DNA from: Anaerolineae bacterium | GTDB lineage: Bacteria; Chloroflexota; Anaerolineae; Aggregatilineales; Phototrophicaceae | Direction of reading: 5' to 3' | DNA: 44,871 nucleotides | NCBI GenBank assembly: GCA_022843745.1 | Contig: JALHNB010000056.1 | Location: 1 to 44,871 of the forward strand | Shown: positions 8,501 to 15,248 of the stretch, in pieces | Layout: every line of letters begins with the position of its first letter | How positions within the stretch are numbered: position 1 is the first letter of the stretch | Program-made: the position numbers and the translations under genes | Notes under the pieces: model-generated | Database searches by the model: none | Seen by the model: the letters and a program-made list of their open reading frames with translations, nothing else | Told to the model about the DNA's origin: nothing

Positions 8501-10309
8501 TATCCGCGCAATCGTGGGCAGCAGGTCGCGTCGGCACGTTTCGGTGTCAATATTGCCTTCCTGAACTCGTGCAATCTGCTGGAAATCAAGATCGGTCAGG
8601 GTGCGAAACCGGGCGAAGGTGGGCATCTGCCGGGCTTCAAAGTCACCGAACAGGTGGCGGCGGCGCGTGGCACGACCCCCGGCATCGGCCTGATCTCACC
8701 CAGCAATAACCATGATCTCTACTCGATTGAGGATTTGGCGCAGTTGATCGACGAACTTAAAACGGCGAATCCCTACGCGCGTGTCTCGGTCAAAATTCCT
8801 GTCGTCCCCGGTGTCGGCATCATCGCCGTCGGCGTGGCGAAAGCTGGCGCGGACATCATCAATATTACCGGCTATGAAGGCGGCACAGGCGCGGCGCGCG
8901 CTCATGCCCTGCGTTACGTTGGTCTGCCCGCCGAAATCGGCCTGTGGCTCTCACATCGCGCACTGACCGAAAGCGGCCTGCGTGATAAAGTTGAACTGTG
9001 GGCAGACGGCGGCATGAAAAGCGGACGTGATGTGCTGAAAATGCTGTGCCTGGGCGCGAATCGCGTCGGCTTTGGGACAATGGCGATGGTCGCTGTCGGC
9101 TGTACCATCTGCCGCAAATGTCATGAAGGCACGTGTCATGTCGGCATCACAACACACATCAAGACTGTTGAAGAAGCCACGATGAAAGGTCTGAAGTCGT
9201 TTGAACCGCGCGACTATGACCAGGCCGTCGAAAATATCTGCAACGTCTTCAGGATGGTGCAGGAAGATATTCAAAAATGGACAGCCAAGATGGGCTTCAC
9301 CAGTACACAAGAACTGGTTGGTCGCGCTGACCTGCTCGAACAGATTGGGATGATTGACTGTGTTGACCTCACCCCACTGACCATTCCTGTTCCGCCTATT
9401 CAGAGAAGCAAATTGCAGCCCGGTGTGGGCCGCCGCCTTACCCGTCCGCGTAACACACTCAGCAAACAAATTACCGCCGTTATCGCCCAATACGCAAAAG
9501 AAGGCGAAACGGAAATGACCTATGACGACGAGCGCGTGATGGCGGCTGACCGTGCGTTGGGTACGCATCTCTCCGGCGCACTCAAACGCCCGGATTTCCC
9601 GAATCGTCACGCAATTGAAGCGATCCATCTCAGCTTTAGCAACTCGGCTATCCCTGGAAACGGACTGGGCGCGTTCATCGACAAACCACTGAGCATTCTG
9701 GTCGAAGGTGGCGCACAGGATGGTGTCGCCAAGTGCGCTAAGGGCGGAAAAGTCACGATCCTCAAAGGGCTGAACCATAATGGTCAGCGACTTGATGGAT
9801 CAGTCGGCAAGAGCTTCGCTTATGGCGCTCAGGGCGGCAGTTTCATCGTGCAAGGTAATGCGGACACCCGCGCCTGTATCCGCTTCAGCGGTGCTGACGT
9901 GATCTTCGGTGGCGAAGTCAAAGAGCCTCTGCAAGACTGGCTCGGTGGCATCGGCGCACGCGCCAACCTGAAAGGCTATGCGTTCGAATACATGACCTCT
10001 GGACGCGCACTGGTGCTGGGCGATCCCGGCCCTTGGCTATGTTCCGGCATGACGGGCGGCGTAATTTATCAGCGCATCCAGCCCGATATGAATCTGACCG
10101 TTGACGCGATCCGACGGCGTATCGCGGCTGGCTCACCTGTCGATATTTTCCCACTCAATGATAACGACATCGAAAATGTCCACGAATTATTGAGCGCCTA
10201 TATCGAAACGCTGGAGAACAACAGCCAGGCCGAAGCGGTACAACATCTCTATGGGCTGTTGGGTCGTCCGCAGGATTATTTCGTCAAGGTTGCAGCCGCC
10301 AAGCACTAG
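5591..10309 (+). CDS. gltB: Glutamate synthase large subunit
   Basis: 1572 aa. Converts glutamine plus 2-oxoglutarate to two glutamates. The start is TTG with AGGAGGG (5579-5585) 5 nt upstream; the nearby ATG at 5595 is out of frame. Order of domains: class II glutamine amidotransferase (about 26-430) with Cys26 in ERDAC as the likely N-terminal nucleophile after propeptide removal, and RYSTNTNP plus GHNGEFNT; a low-complexity Gly/Asn/Ala/Pro linker near 445-485; central domain (about 490-780); FMN synthase domain (about 820-1200); 3Fe-4S ligands C1171-x5-C1177-x4-C1182 in CTICRKCHEGTC; GXGXG beta-helix domain at the end. No gltD small subunit lies in the window, so the electron-donating partner is elsewhere or is ferredoxin. 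Cys30 is an extra nearby cysteine. A strong terminator follows. Confidence 0.95.
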   Translation: MNEDYHPQISDDPQRHPIDKNERDACALICAVRKGGEATHGNVKRTIEALARMGHRTGYIDGEGDGVGILTDIPRQLWTKKLARAGLRSSLASNQNFWVAHLMIPSEARNRTSHLVDQICKQIIAAGLEVLMDHAGKVDQQVLGRSAAKNEPVFWQIAGMNGSVAPENLERTLFDLQVRLEDDLGVHFPSFSSHSVVYKVQGTVEILRRYYPELRDPDYASTVTLGHARYSTNTNPIFERVQPFNVLGHNGEFNTISRFRMEADMLGIELSQDNSDSQDVDRVMEALCRRFDLDLIEAMELIFPPFSHDLIQNSPEIHKMHEHMRRSFGPFAQGPAAIAARLGDLCVFSVDALGLRPLWFGDTEKEFFASSERGVYPLDMLSSDPKPLAPGEKIAVRIKPGRAIEVLDYPAIQRHVLNRYRERGLHFNEGSNGLWSGIDMPITPQHNGINGNGDNGGAMPIPAPVAIAEAEAGTQAQAIPAMPMVMTETRGYPWHEKVATINTNTMAALGWERYHVSLVESITDEKKEQIGSLGWDGPLAAISQTRVNIADYFKETVAVVTNPAIDREREEAQFSTQVLIGARPDVTHAANPDEILVALETPLLLGGHPDLGSAEDMQLVASQYGTLTIEELVALFGDRVTFLSMSCAQDEGVEQALHRLQEAAIHAVSNGARCLILDDNDVFGGERLWLDPILVTSAIDRALRLANHTPNLRRQTGIVVRSGSLRSLHDLAMCISMGANALVPYAMYAVGIKIAPRPSKDALDSEQLITWMTKLVDVLTIGLQKVTSTIGCHELRGYGHSFSSVGLATSVAAYFDTPNYFGSEARGLTWGSLFKDMEERGAELRGEQTGKLANPDRFYPKMWKKAESVAHGEMSLEEYTESLLNLEDTIPIALRHVMGLKTTENDIDPATVDTTIKAQDHTHDMPVLIGAMSFGSQGELAYKAYAEAAYRLNIICVNGEGGELPDVMGKYPRNRGQQVASARFGVNIAFLNSCNLLEIKIGQGAKPGEGGHLPGFKVTEQVAAARGTTPGIGLISPSNNHDLYSIEDLAQLIDELKTANPYARVSVKIPVVPGVGIIAVGVAKAGADIINITGYEGGTGAARAHALRYVGLPAEIGLWLSHRALTESGLRDKVELWADGGMKSGRDVLKMLCLGANRVGFGTMAMVAVGCTICRKCHEGTCHVGITTHIKTVEEATMKGLKSFEPRDYDQAVENICNVFRMVQEDIQKWTAKMGFTSTQELVGRADLLEQIGMIDCVDLTPLTIPVPPIQRSKLQPGVGRRLTRPRNTLSKQITAVIAQYAKEGETEMTYDDERVMAADRALGTHLSGALKRPDFPNRHAIEAIHLSFSNSAIPGNGLGAFIDKPLSILVEGGAQDGVAKCAKGGKVTILKGLNHNGQRLDGSVGKSFAYGAQGGSFIVQGNADTRACIRFSGADVIFGGEVKEPLQDWLGGIGARANLKGYAFEYMTSGRALVLGDPGPWLCSGMTGGVIYQRIQPDMNLTVDAIRRRIAAGSPVDIFPLNDNDIENVHELLSAYIETLENNSQAEAVQHLYGLLGRPQDYFVKVAAAKH

Positions 10310-10346
10310 ATAAAATGCTCTAGTAAATACCCGAATCTAACATTGC

Positions 10347-10371
10347 AGGGACAACTCGGCGAGTCGCCCCT
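10347..10371. repeat. Imperfect palindrome, copy 2 of the dispersed element
   Basis: Arms AGGGACAACTC and GAGTCGCCCCT pair at 9 of 11 positions, about 38 bp past the gltB stop. The right flank, CGCCCCTACAGGAAAAA at 10365-10381, matches 16 of 17 positions at 55-71, showing that the copies share sequence beyond the stem. Confidence 0.55.
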
Positions 10372-10376
10372 ACAGG

Positions 10377-10407
10377 AAAAATACCAGCTCACGTAGCTGG
10401 TATTTTT
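10377..10407. terminator. gltB: Bidirectional-looking intrinsic terminator after gltB
   Basis: A perfect 13-bp stem (AAAAATACCAGCT at 10377-10389 with its complement at 10395-10407) encloses the loop CACGT, and the stem ends in a T-run on the plus strand. The matching A-run makes it symmetrical. It separates gltB from the alkB promoter, whose -35 starts 2 bp later. Confidence 0.85.
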
Positions 10408-10408
10408 G

Positions 10409-10437
10409 TTGACAATTCGGCTCTCCAATGGTAAAAT
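10409..10437 (+). promoter_or_regulatory. Consensus promoter of the alkB-like gene
   Basis: TTGACA (10409-10414), 17-bp spacer, TAAAAT (10432-10437). The predicted transcript starts near 10443-10445, about 25 nt before the GTG at 10469. This excludes the upstream in-frame ATG at 10406 as the start. Confidence 0.75.
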
Positions 10438-10468
10438 TAGAACAAGTTTTCTAATCAAGGAGGGTGAT

Positions 10469-11068
10469 GTGATTGATGTCATTCGCAAGCTGACGATTAA
10501 AGAACAGCGTACTGTTTTACGCGAGTGCCAGAAGGTCATTCAATATGCGCCTCTTTCCAGAATGACGATGCCGACAGGGGCAGATTTTCAATATTTATGC
10601 ACCTCGGCAGGCGACTATGGACTTATTAGTGACCGCAAAGGGTATCGCTATGTCAGCAAAAATCCCATCACGGGCTTACGATTTCCCGCTATTCCAACAT
10701 TGATCCACCAGATCGCGCTCGAGGCTGCACAAAGCTGTGCGCTCAGAATTCGCCCGGAAACAGCGCTCGTCAATTGGTATGACGAAGATAGTCAGCTTGG
10801 CCTGCATCAGGATAGAACAGAAAGCACTGATGCGCCTGTTATCAGCATCAGCATCGGTGATGACTGCGTTTTTATCGTTGGTGGGCCGCAGCGATCTGAC
10901 CCCAGGCGAAAAATCACGCTCAAATCGGGCGATGTCTTCATCATGGGCGCTGAACATCGCTTCGTATTTCATGGGATTGAGAAAATTGTGCCGGGAACTG
11001 CTCCCAGTACCTTGGGGCTTAAGCAAAGCGGACGATTCAACATTAACATACGCCAGGTTTATCATTGA
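10469..11068 (+). CDS. alkB: AlkB-like 2OG-Fe(II) dioxygenase
   Basis: About 199 aa from a GTG start preceded by AAGGAGGG (10458-10464). Members remove methyl groups from N1-methyladenine and N3-methylcytosine in DNA or RNA by oxidation, using Fe(II) and 2-oxoglutarate. Iron ligands are H113 and D115 in GLHQDRTE and H168 in FVFHGI; the 2OG/substrate motif is R189-F-N191-I-N-I-R195, which matches the RxNxxxR signature of E. coli AlkB in spacing. The motif NWYDEDSQLGLHQD and the segment GDVFIMGAEHRF also follow AlkB closely. It is a single gene with its own promoter directly after the gltB terminator, and no ada or alkA neighbour is present. The protein is slightly shorter than E. coli AlkB (216 aa). 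Confidence 0.9.
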   Translation: MIDVIRKLTIKEQRTVLRECQKVIQYAPLSRMTMPTGADFQYLCTSAGDYGLISDRKGYRYVSKNPITGLRFPAIPTLIHQIALEAAQSCALRIRPETALVNWYDEDSQLGLHQDRTESTDAPVISISIGDDCVFIVGGPQRSDPRRKITLKSGDVFIMGAEHRFVFHGIEKIVPGTAPSTLGLKQSGRFNINIRQVYH

Positions 11069-11167
11069 CGGAAATCCAACCTTTTCTCCAGATGGCCTGA
11101 CGAAAATGCAACTTTTTTCTTCGGATGGCGTATTGAATGATATATACACAACTCACGGAGAAAAAAG

Positions 11168-11434
11168 ATGGCCGCTGAAAAAAGGCTGTATCGTTCGGTA
11201 ACTGACAAGCAAATTGCAGGTGTGTGCGGTGGGCTGGCGAAATACCTTAACCTTGACCCCACAATCGTGCGTATCGTTTTCCTCATCATTGCCTTCGCGG
11301 GTGGGCCTGGGGTGATCTTATACATCATTCTGGCGTTCGTTATCCCCGAAGAGCCAATGGACTTCAGCGTAAACACGAAGCGCAAACGTGACAAGGATAA
11401 CGAGGATAGCGGCGACGAGTCGGAAATTATATAG
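11168..11434 (+). CDS. PspC-domain membrane protein
   Basis: 88 aa. Residues 5-62 are a PspC domain: RLYRSVTDKQIAGVCGGLAK followed by YLNLDPTIVRIVF and a glycine-bearing hydrophobic segment ending FVIPEEP. One long membrane segment spans about 34-60, and the tail is highly charged (KRKRDKDNEDSGDES). PspC proteins take part in envelope-stress responses; in enterics PspC senses secretin stress, but small stand-alone PspC proteins in other phyla have no firm role. GGAG lies about 9 nt before the ATG. It is flanked by the alkB-like gene upstream and an intrinsic terminator downstream, so it is probably monocistronic or the last gene of a two-gene unit. Confidence 0.88.
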   Translation: MAAEKRLYRSVTDKQIAGVCGGLAKYLNLDPTIVRIVFLIIAFAGGPGVILYIILAFVIPEEPMDFSVNTKRKRDKDNEDSGDESEII

Positions 11435-11457
11435 TCAGCCAACATTCCGATAAACAT

Positions 11458-11492
11458 AAAAATCATCGACAGGTCAACGTCGATGATTTTTT
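11458..11492. terminator. Intrinsic terminator after the PspC gene
   Basis: A perfect 13-bp stem (AAAAATCATCGAC at 11458-11470, complement at 11479-11491) has an 8-nt loop and ends in a T-run. It lies 24 bp past the stop at 11434. Confidence 0.88.
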
Positions 11493-11575
11493 ATTAATAG
11501 GCTGGATGGCCTATAACGTGCCCAGAGTTTATGGGATAATCATTCACCTATTGGTCACACTCCGGATAACAATTT

Positions 11576-13357
11576 ATGGATTTGCAAATCGCGATCTTGC
11601 TGACCATCATCGGCGTTTCTCTGGTTCTGTTTTCATTTGAACGCTTCCCTGCCGATGTGATCGCGCTCGGTGTGATGCTCACCCTCATTCTTACGGGCTT
11701 GCTGACCCCCGAAGAAGCGTTTGCGGGATTTGGCAGTGATACGGTGATGCTCATTTTAGGGCTGCTCATCCTGACGGCAGCGCTGGAACGAACGGGCGTT
11801 GTTGAATCCGCTGGACGTTTAATCATGCGCTATCTGGGTGATAATCCCAACCGAACCCTGCTCATTATCATGACCGCCAGCGGGACATTGGGCGCATTTA
11901 TGAGCAACACTGCCTCAACCGCATTTTTTATCCCCATTGTTATCGGAGTCGTCCATCGCAAGCGTCTGAGCGCGTCCAAATTCCTGATGCCGCTGGCGTT
12001 TTCATCCATCCTGACCAGTTCGGTGACGCTCATCAGCACCTCGACCAATATCGTCGTCAGCGGCCTGATGACGCGCTACGGGTTGCCGCCGATGGGCATG
12101 TTTGAGTTAGCACCAGTCGGCATCCCCATCGCCATTGCCGGAATCCTGTATATGTATTTTATCGGGCAGCGCTTGATTCCAGACCGTGATAAACCCGATG
12201 AAGGCGACGATTATCTCAACCTGCGTCCCTATCTTACCGAAATCATGATCCTTCCCAAATCGACACTGATCGGCAAAACATTGGAACAATCCAATCTGGG
12301 TAAAGACCTGGACTTGAATGTGGTACGGATTGTGCGCAATAAAACCGAACATTTTATCGCAGGCGCGAATTCGGTTCTCCAGGAAGATGATGTCCTGCTG
12401 GTCGAGGGGTTACGCGAATCGATTCTAAAGATTAAAGATATTGTGGGCATCGACATTAAAGCCGATGTTAAACTTTCCGATCCACAGTTACAGACAGAGG
12501 ATATTGCACTGTCTGAAGTTCTCATTATGCCCGGCTCGACGCTCATCGGGCGAACACTGAAAGGTGTAGGGTTTCGCGAACGTTATGGCTTACAAGTGCT
12601 GGGAATCAATCGACACGACGCGATCATTCGCAGCAAAATCAGCCAGATCCCGCTGCGCGTAGGGGATGTACTGCTGGTGCAGGGGCGACGCGCCAATATT
12701 TCCCGTCTGGAACGCGATAAAACATCCCGCATCCTGGGGCCAGTCGATACGAAACGCCCCAATGTACAGCGAGCGTCAAGGGCGATTGTCATCTTTGTGC
12801 TGTCCATTGTCGCTGCGGCGTTGAACATCGTTCCGCTGCCTGTGGCGGTATTGTTGGGGACATTGGCGGCGTTTATCACACGCTGTATCACGCCGGAAGA
12901 GGCTTATCGCGAAATTGAGTGGAAGGCGCTGATTTTAATCGGCAGCATGTTGGCGATTGGCGCGGCGATGGAGCATACAGGCACGGCAGATTTTCTGGCA
13001 GCGAAAATTGTCGGTATGGTGGGCGAGACTGCCCCATTACTCCTGTTGACGGCCTTTTTTATACTGGTCGTCCTGCTCACACAGCCGATGTCTAATCAAG
13101 CCGCTGCGGTGGTGATCGTCCCGATTGCCCTGCAAACAGCGACACAGCTTGGCCTGAATCCGCGCACATTCGCCATGATGATCGCAGTAGCCGCCAGTTG
13201 TTCCTACCTCACGCCGCTTGAACCATCCTGCCTGATGGTATACGGGCCGGGACGCTACAAATTTATGGACTTTTTGAAGGTCGGAAGCCTGTTGACTATT
13301 CTGATCTACGTGATCGCGATTATTCTCGTGCCGCTGGTATGGCCGCTGCAAATCTAA
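11576..13357 (+). CDS. SLC13-family permease with two TrkA-C domains
   Basis: 593-aa inner-membrane transporter. Two hydrophobic halves (about 1-200 and 400-593) flank two cytosolic RCK_C/TrkA-C domains at about 218-290 (ILPKSTLIGKTL ... DDVLLVEG) and 312-385 (IMPGSTLIGRTL ... GDVLLVQG). The SNT motif typical of divalent anion:Na+ symporters is at 110-112 (SNTASTAFFIP), and a related SNQAAAVVIVP occurs in the second half. This architecture is shared with sulfate or silicate-type transporters of the SLC13/DASS group, so sulfate or a dicarboxylate is a plausible substrate but is not shown. The tandem TrkA-C domains suggest gating by a nucleotide or other small ligand. The start lacks a strong Shine-Dalgarno. 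It is isolated between a terminator and a convergent PucR gene. Confidence 0.9.
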   Translation: MDLQIAILLTIIGVSLVLFSFERFPADVIALGVMLTLILTGLLTPEEAFAGFGSDTVMLILGLLILTAALERTGVVESAGRLIMRYLGDNPNRTLLIIMTASGTLGAFMSNTASTAFFIPIVIGVVHRKRLSASKFLMPLAFSSILTSSVTLISTSTNIVVSGLMTRYGLPPMGMFELAPVGIPIAIAGILYMYFIGQRLIPDRDKPDEGDDYLNLRPYLTEIMILPKSTLIGKTLEQSNLGKDLDLNVVRIVRNKTEHFIAGANSVLQEDDVLLVEGLRESILKIKDIVGIDIKADVKLSDPQLQTEDIALSEVLIMPGSTLIGRTLKGVGFRERYGLQVLGINRHDAIIRSKISQIPLRVGDVLLVQGRRANISRLERDKTSRILGPVDTKRPNVQRASRAIVIFVLSIVAAALNIVPLPVAVLLGTLAAFITRCITPEEAYREIEWKALILIGSMLAIGAAMEHTGTADFLAAKIVGMVGETAPLLLLTAFFILVVLLTQPMSNQAAAVVIVPIALQTATQLGLNPRTFAMMIAVAASCSYLTPLEPSCLMVYGPGRYKFMDFLKVGSLLTILIYVIAIILVPLVWPLQI

Positions 13358-13370
13358 AAAGCGATAAAAC

Positions 13371-15041
13371 CTAAAGTGTGCTGCCCGGAATCGTCGCCAA
13401 CACACGCTGGATTTTTAGCGCCAAGTGTAAGATCAGGCGGTTCTCGGCATCATCCAGATCAAGCTCGGTCAGTTCGCTGATACGTTCGAGGCGATAAACC
13501 AGCGTATTGCGATGGACATCCAGGTCTTGCGCAGCTTTGGCGAGGTTGCCATTCGCCTGGAAAAAGCCATTGAGGGTACGCAGCAAATCCCCTTGCTTGC
13601 GCTCATCATGCTCGACCAGCGGGCCGAGTGTGGCTTCGTAAAACATTTTCAGATGATCGAGGTTGCGTTCCTTCAGGGCAAGGAGCAGTTGGTAGAGCTT
13701 GAGATCGCCGTAGAAGGTAGCCTGCTCCAAATCGCCCAACTCATTCGCGATGCTCATGGCATCTTTGGCTTCGCGGTAGGCCTCACGCAGCGAGGTCAGG
13801 CCACTTGTTGGACGGCTGATGCCAGCGCCAACCAGGCCACTTGGCGCACGAGTCGCCAGTTGATCGCGGACTTCTTCAATGATGCGGCGGATTCGCACGG
13901 CTTGGGCGGCGTTTTCCAACGGATATAAAGCGACGATAACATCCACATACTGCCCTACCGCACCATTCAATTGCCGACGTGTCAGATCATCGCGCACCAG
14001 CGGGATCAACGATTCTAATGGCAGCGGTGTTCCGGCAGCGGTCATCGCGCGAAAAACAGCCACCATACACAGCGAATTGGCATCGAAACCGGCTTGTTGG
14101 GCGCGGGTCGTCATCAGATCGTCATCGGCCTGTGTACCACTGAGCCACATTTGCACCCAGTCACCGCGCGTCTGCTCAACCGCAAAAGCAATCGCGCGGC
14201 TTTTTGCCATTTCGATGGCGCACACATCCGCGCCATAAGTCAGCACGAGACGATCAAAATCGTCCAGCGCATGACCGTTATTAACAACAGAGAGATAACC
14301 AGCGACACGCTTTTCGACTTTCAAAACAGTCGTGTGTCCGAGTGGACTGGAAACAATCGAACCCTCCGCCGATGGTGCATCCCGATTCAGCCAATTCTGA
14401 AATGCGCTGTAGGGCAAGCTCTGCATCATGGCACGTCCGCCAACCGCACGTCGCGCCATATTTGGGTAAACCTGTGCCATCAACACGCCCGCGTCATCAT
14501 GGACGACGACAGGCTTGGCAGTCGCACGCGCCATAATTTGCAACAGGCTGTTCAGATCGCGATTTTCAGCCGCTAACCGCGTCAGTTGGCGCTGAATTTC
14601 AATCGCCCGCTGCGTAAGCTGTGCCGTCTGGTTCACAATCAACGTCGTCACGGCGCGTTCGACACTGGTCAGATTGCTATCTTCGGAGAGCGCCAGCAGG
14701 CTCACGCCACGATCAGTCGCAACCGCGATTGCTTCTTCGGAAATATCGCCCTTTGCCGCAATCGCCTCGATTCCAGCATCAGCAAGGCTCTGAATAACCT
14801 CAGCCAGCGTAATACGGTTGCTGTAGGAGCGCAGGATTTCCAGCGAGATCAGTGCTAATTCACCGCCGTAAATTTCGGGGAAGGCAGGCGGCTGGGCGCG
14901 AACGGTCAGCGCCCAATTGATGGTTGTGTCAGCCGAACCCGTGAGGAGCGTTGTCCCCAGAGGAAGCGCAAATTGCAATAATGCTTGTATCGTAACGGTG
15001 TTGTTATTGGTCATTGAGAAAGCCCCAGAAAGTAATTTCAT
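13371..15041 (-). CDS. PucR/CdaR-family transcriptional regulator, second paralogue
   Basis: 556 aa from ATG 15041 (AGGA 8 nt upstream), or 547 aa from ATG 15014. The shorter form aligns best with the paralogue at 3561-5207 (548 aa): both begin MT..., reach ALPLGT at the same distance and have the same domain order. N-terminal PucR_1 (about 17-140), a sensor-like middle part, and a C-terminal HTH_30 at about 487-548 with NGNLAKAAQDLDVHRNTLVYRL. The gene converges on the SLC13 permease with a 13-bp gap and lies 207 bp downstream of ileS. The two paralogues differ considerably in the middle sensor region, so they probably answer different ligands. Which of the two start codons is used cannot be settled here. 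Confidence 0.88.
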   Translation of the reverse strand: MKLLSGAFSMTNNNTVTIQALLQFALPLGTTLLTGSADTTINWALTVRAQPPAFPEIYGGELALISLEILRSYSNRITLAEVIQSLADAGIEAIAAKGDISEEAIAVATDRGVSLLALSEDSNLTSVERAVTTLIVNQTAQLTQRAIEIQRQLTRLAAENRDLNSLLQIMARATAKPVVVHDDAGVLMAQVYPNMARRAVGGRAMMQSLPYSAFQNWLNRDAPSAEGSIVSSPLGHTTVLKVEKRVAGYLSVVNNGHALDDFDRLVLTYGADVCAIEMAKSRAIAFAVEQTRGDWVQMWLSGTQADDDLMTTRAQQAGFDANSLCMVAVFRAMTAAGTPLPLESLIPLVRDDLTRRQLNGAVGQYVDVIVALYPLENAAQAVRIRRIIEEVRDQLATRAPSGLVGAGISRPTSGLTSLREAYREAKDAMSIANELGDLEQATFYGDLKLYQLLLALKERNLDHLKMFYEATLGPLVEHDERKQGDLLRTLNGFFQANGNLAKAAQDLDVHRNTLVYRLERISELTELDLDDAENRLILHLALKIQRVLATIPGSTL

Positions 15042-15135
15042 TGTAGTGATCCTATCTCCGAGGCACTATGTAACTTCTCGACAATACCAAAGCGGCACTT
15101 TCAGCTACTATCACTAATATACAGTAAAACCGCAC

Positions 15136-15175
15136 GAAAAGAAACAGGGTAGACCCTTAAAACGAGCCTACCCTG
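15136..15175 (-). terminator. ileS: Intrinsic terminator of ileS
   Basis: On the minus strand CAGGGTAG (15175-15168) pairs perfectly with CTACCCTG (15152-15145) across a 15-nt loop and is followed by TTTCTTTTC. It lies about 75 bp past the ileS stop and upstream of the PucR promoter region. Confidence 0.65.
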
Positions 15176-15248
15176 CTTAATTCTACTAGCTAATGTGTCC
15201 AACTTGGTTTTGAGCGAATATCTTAAAACTCGCCAAAAACGGGTGAAT

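Noticed and set aside
8951-9778. Long antisense ORF inside gltB (275 codons) and similar long antisense frames inside ileS
   Set aside because: They are complementary to strongly conserved coding sequence, have no ribosome binding site and look like shadows created by codon bias.
11563-11575. CGGATAACAATTT identical to part of the E. coli lac operator
   Set aside because: Only one half of the operator is present, the neighbours are not related to lac, and nothing else suggests vector sequence; a chance match before the SLC13 gene.
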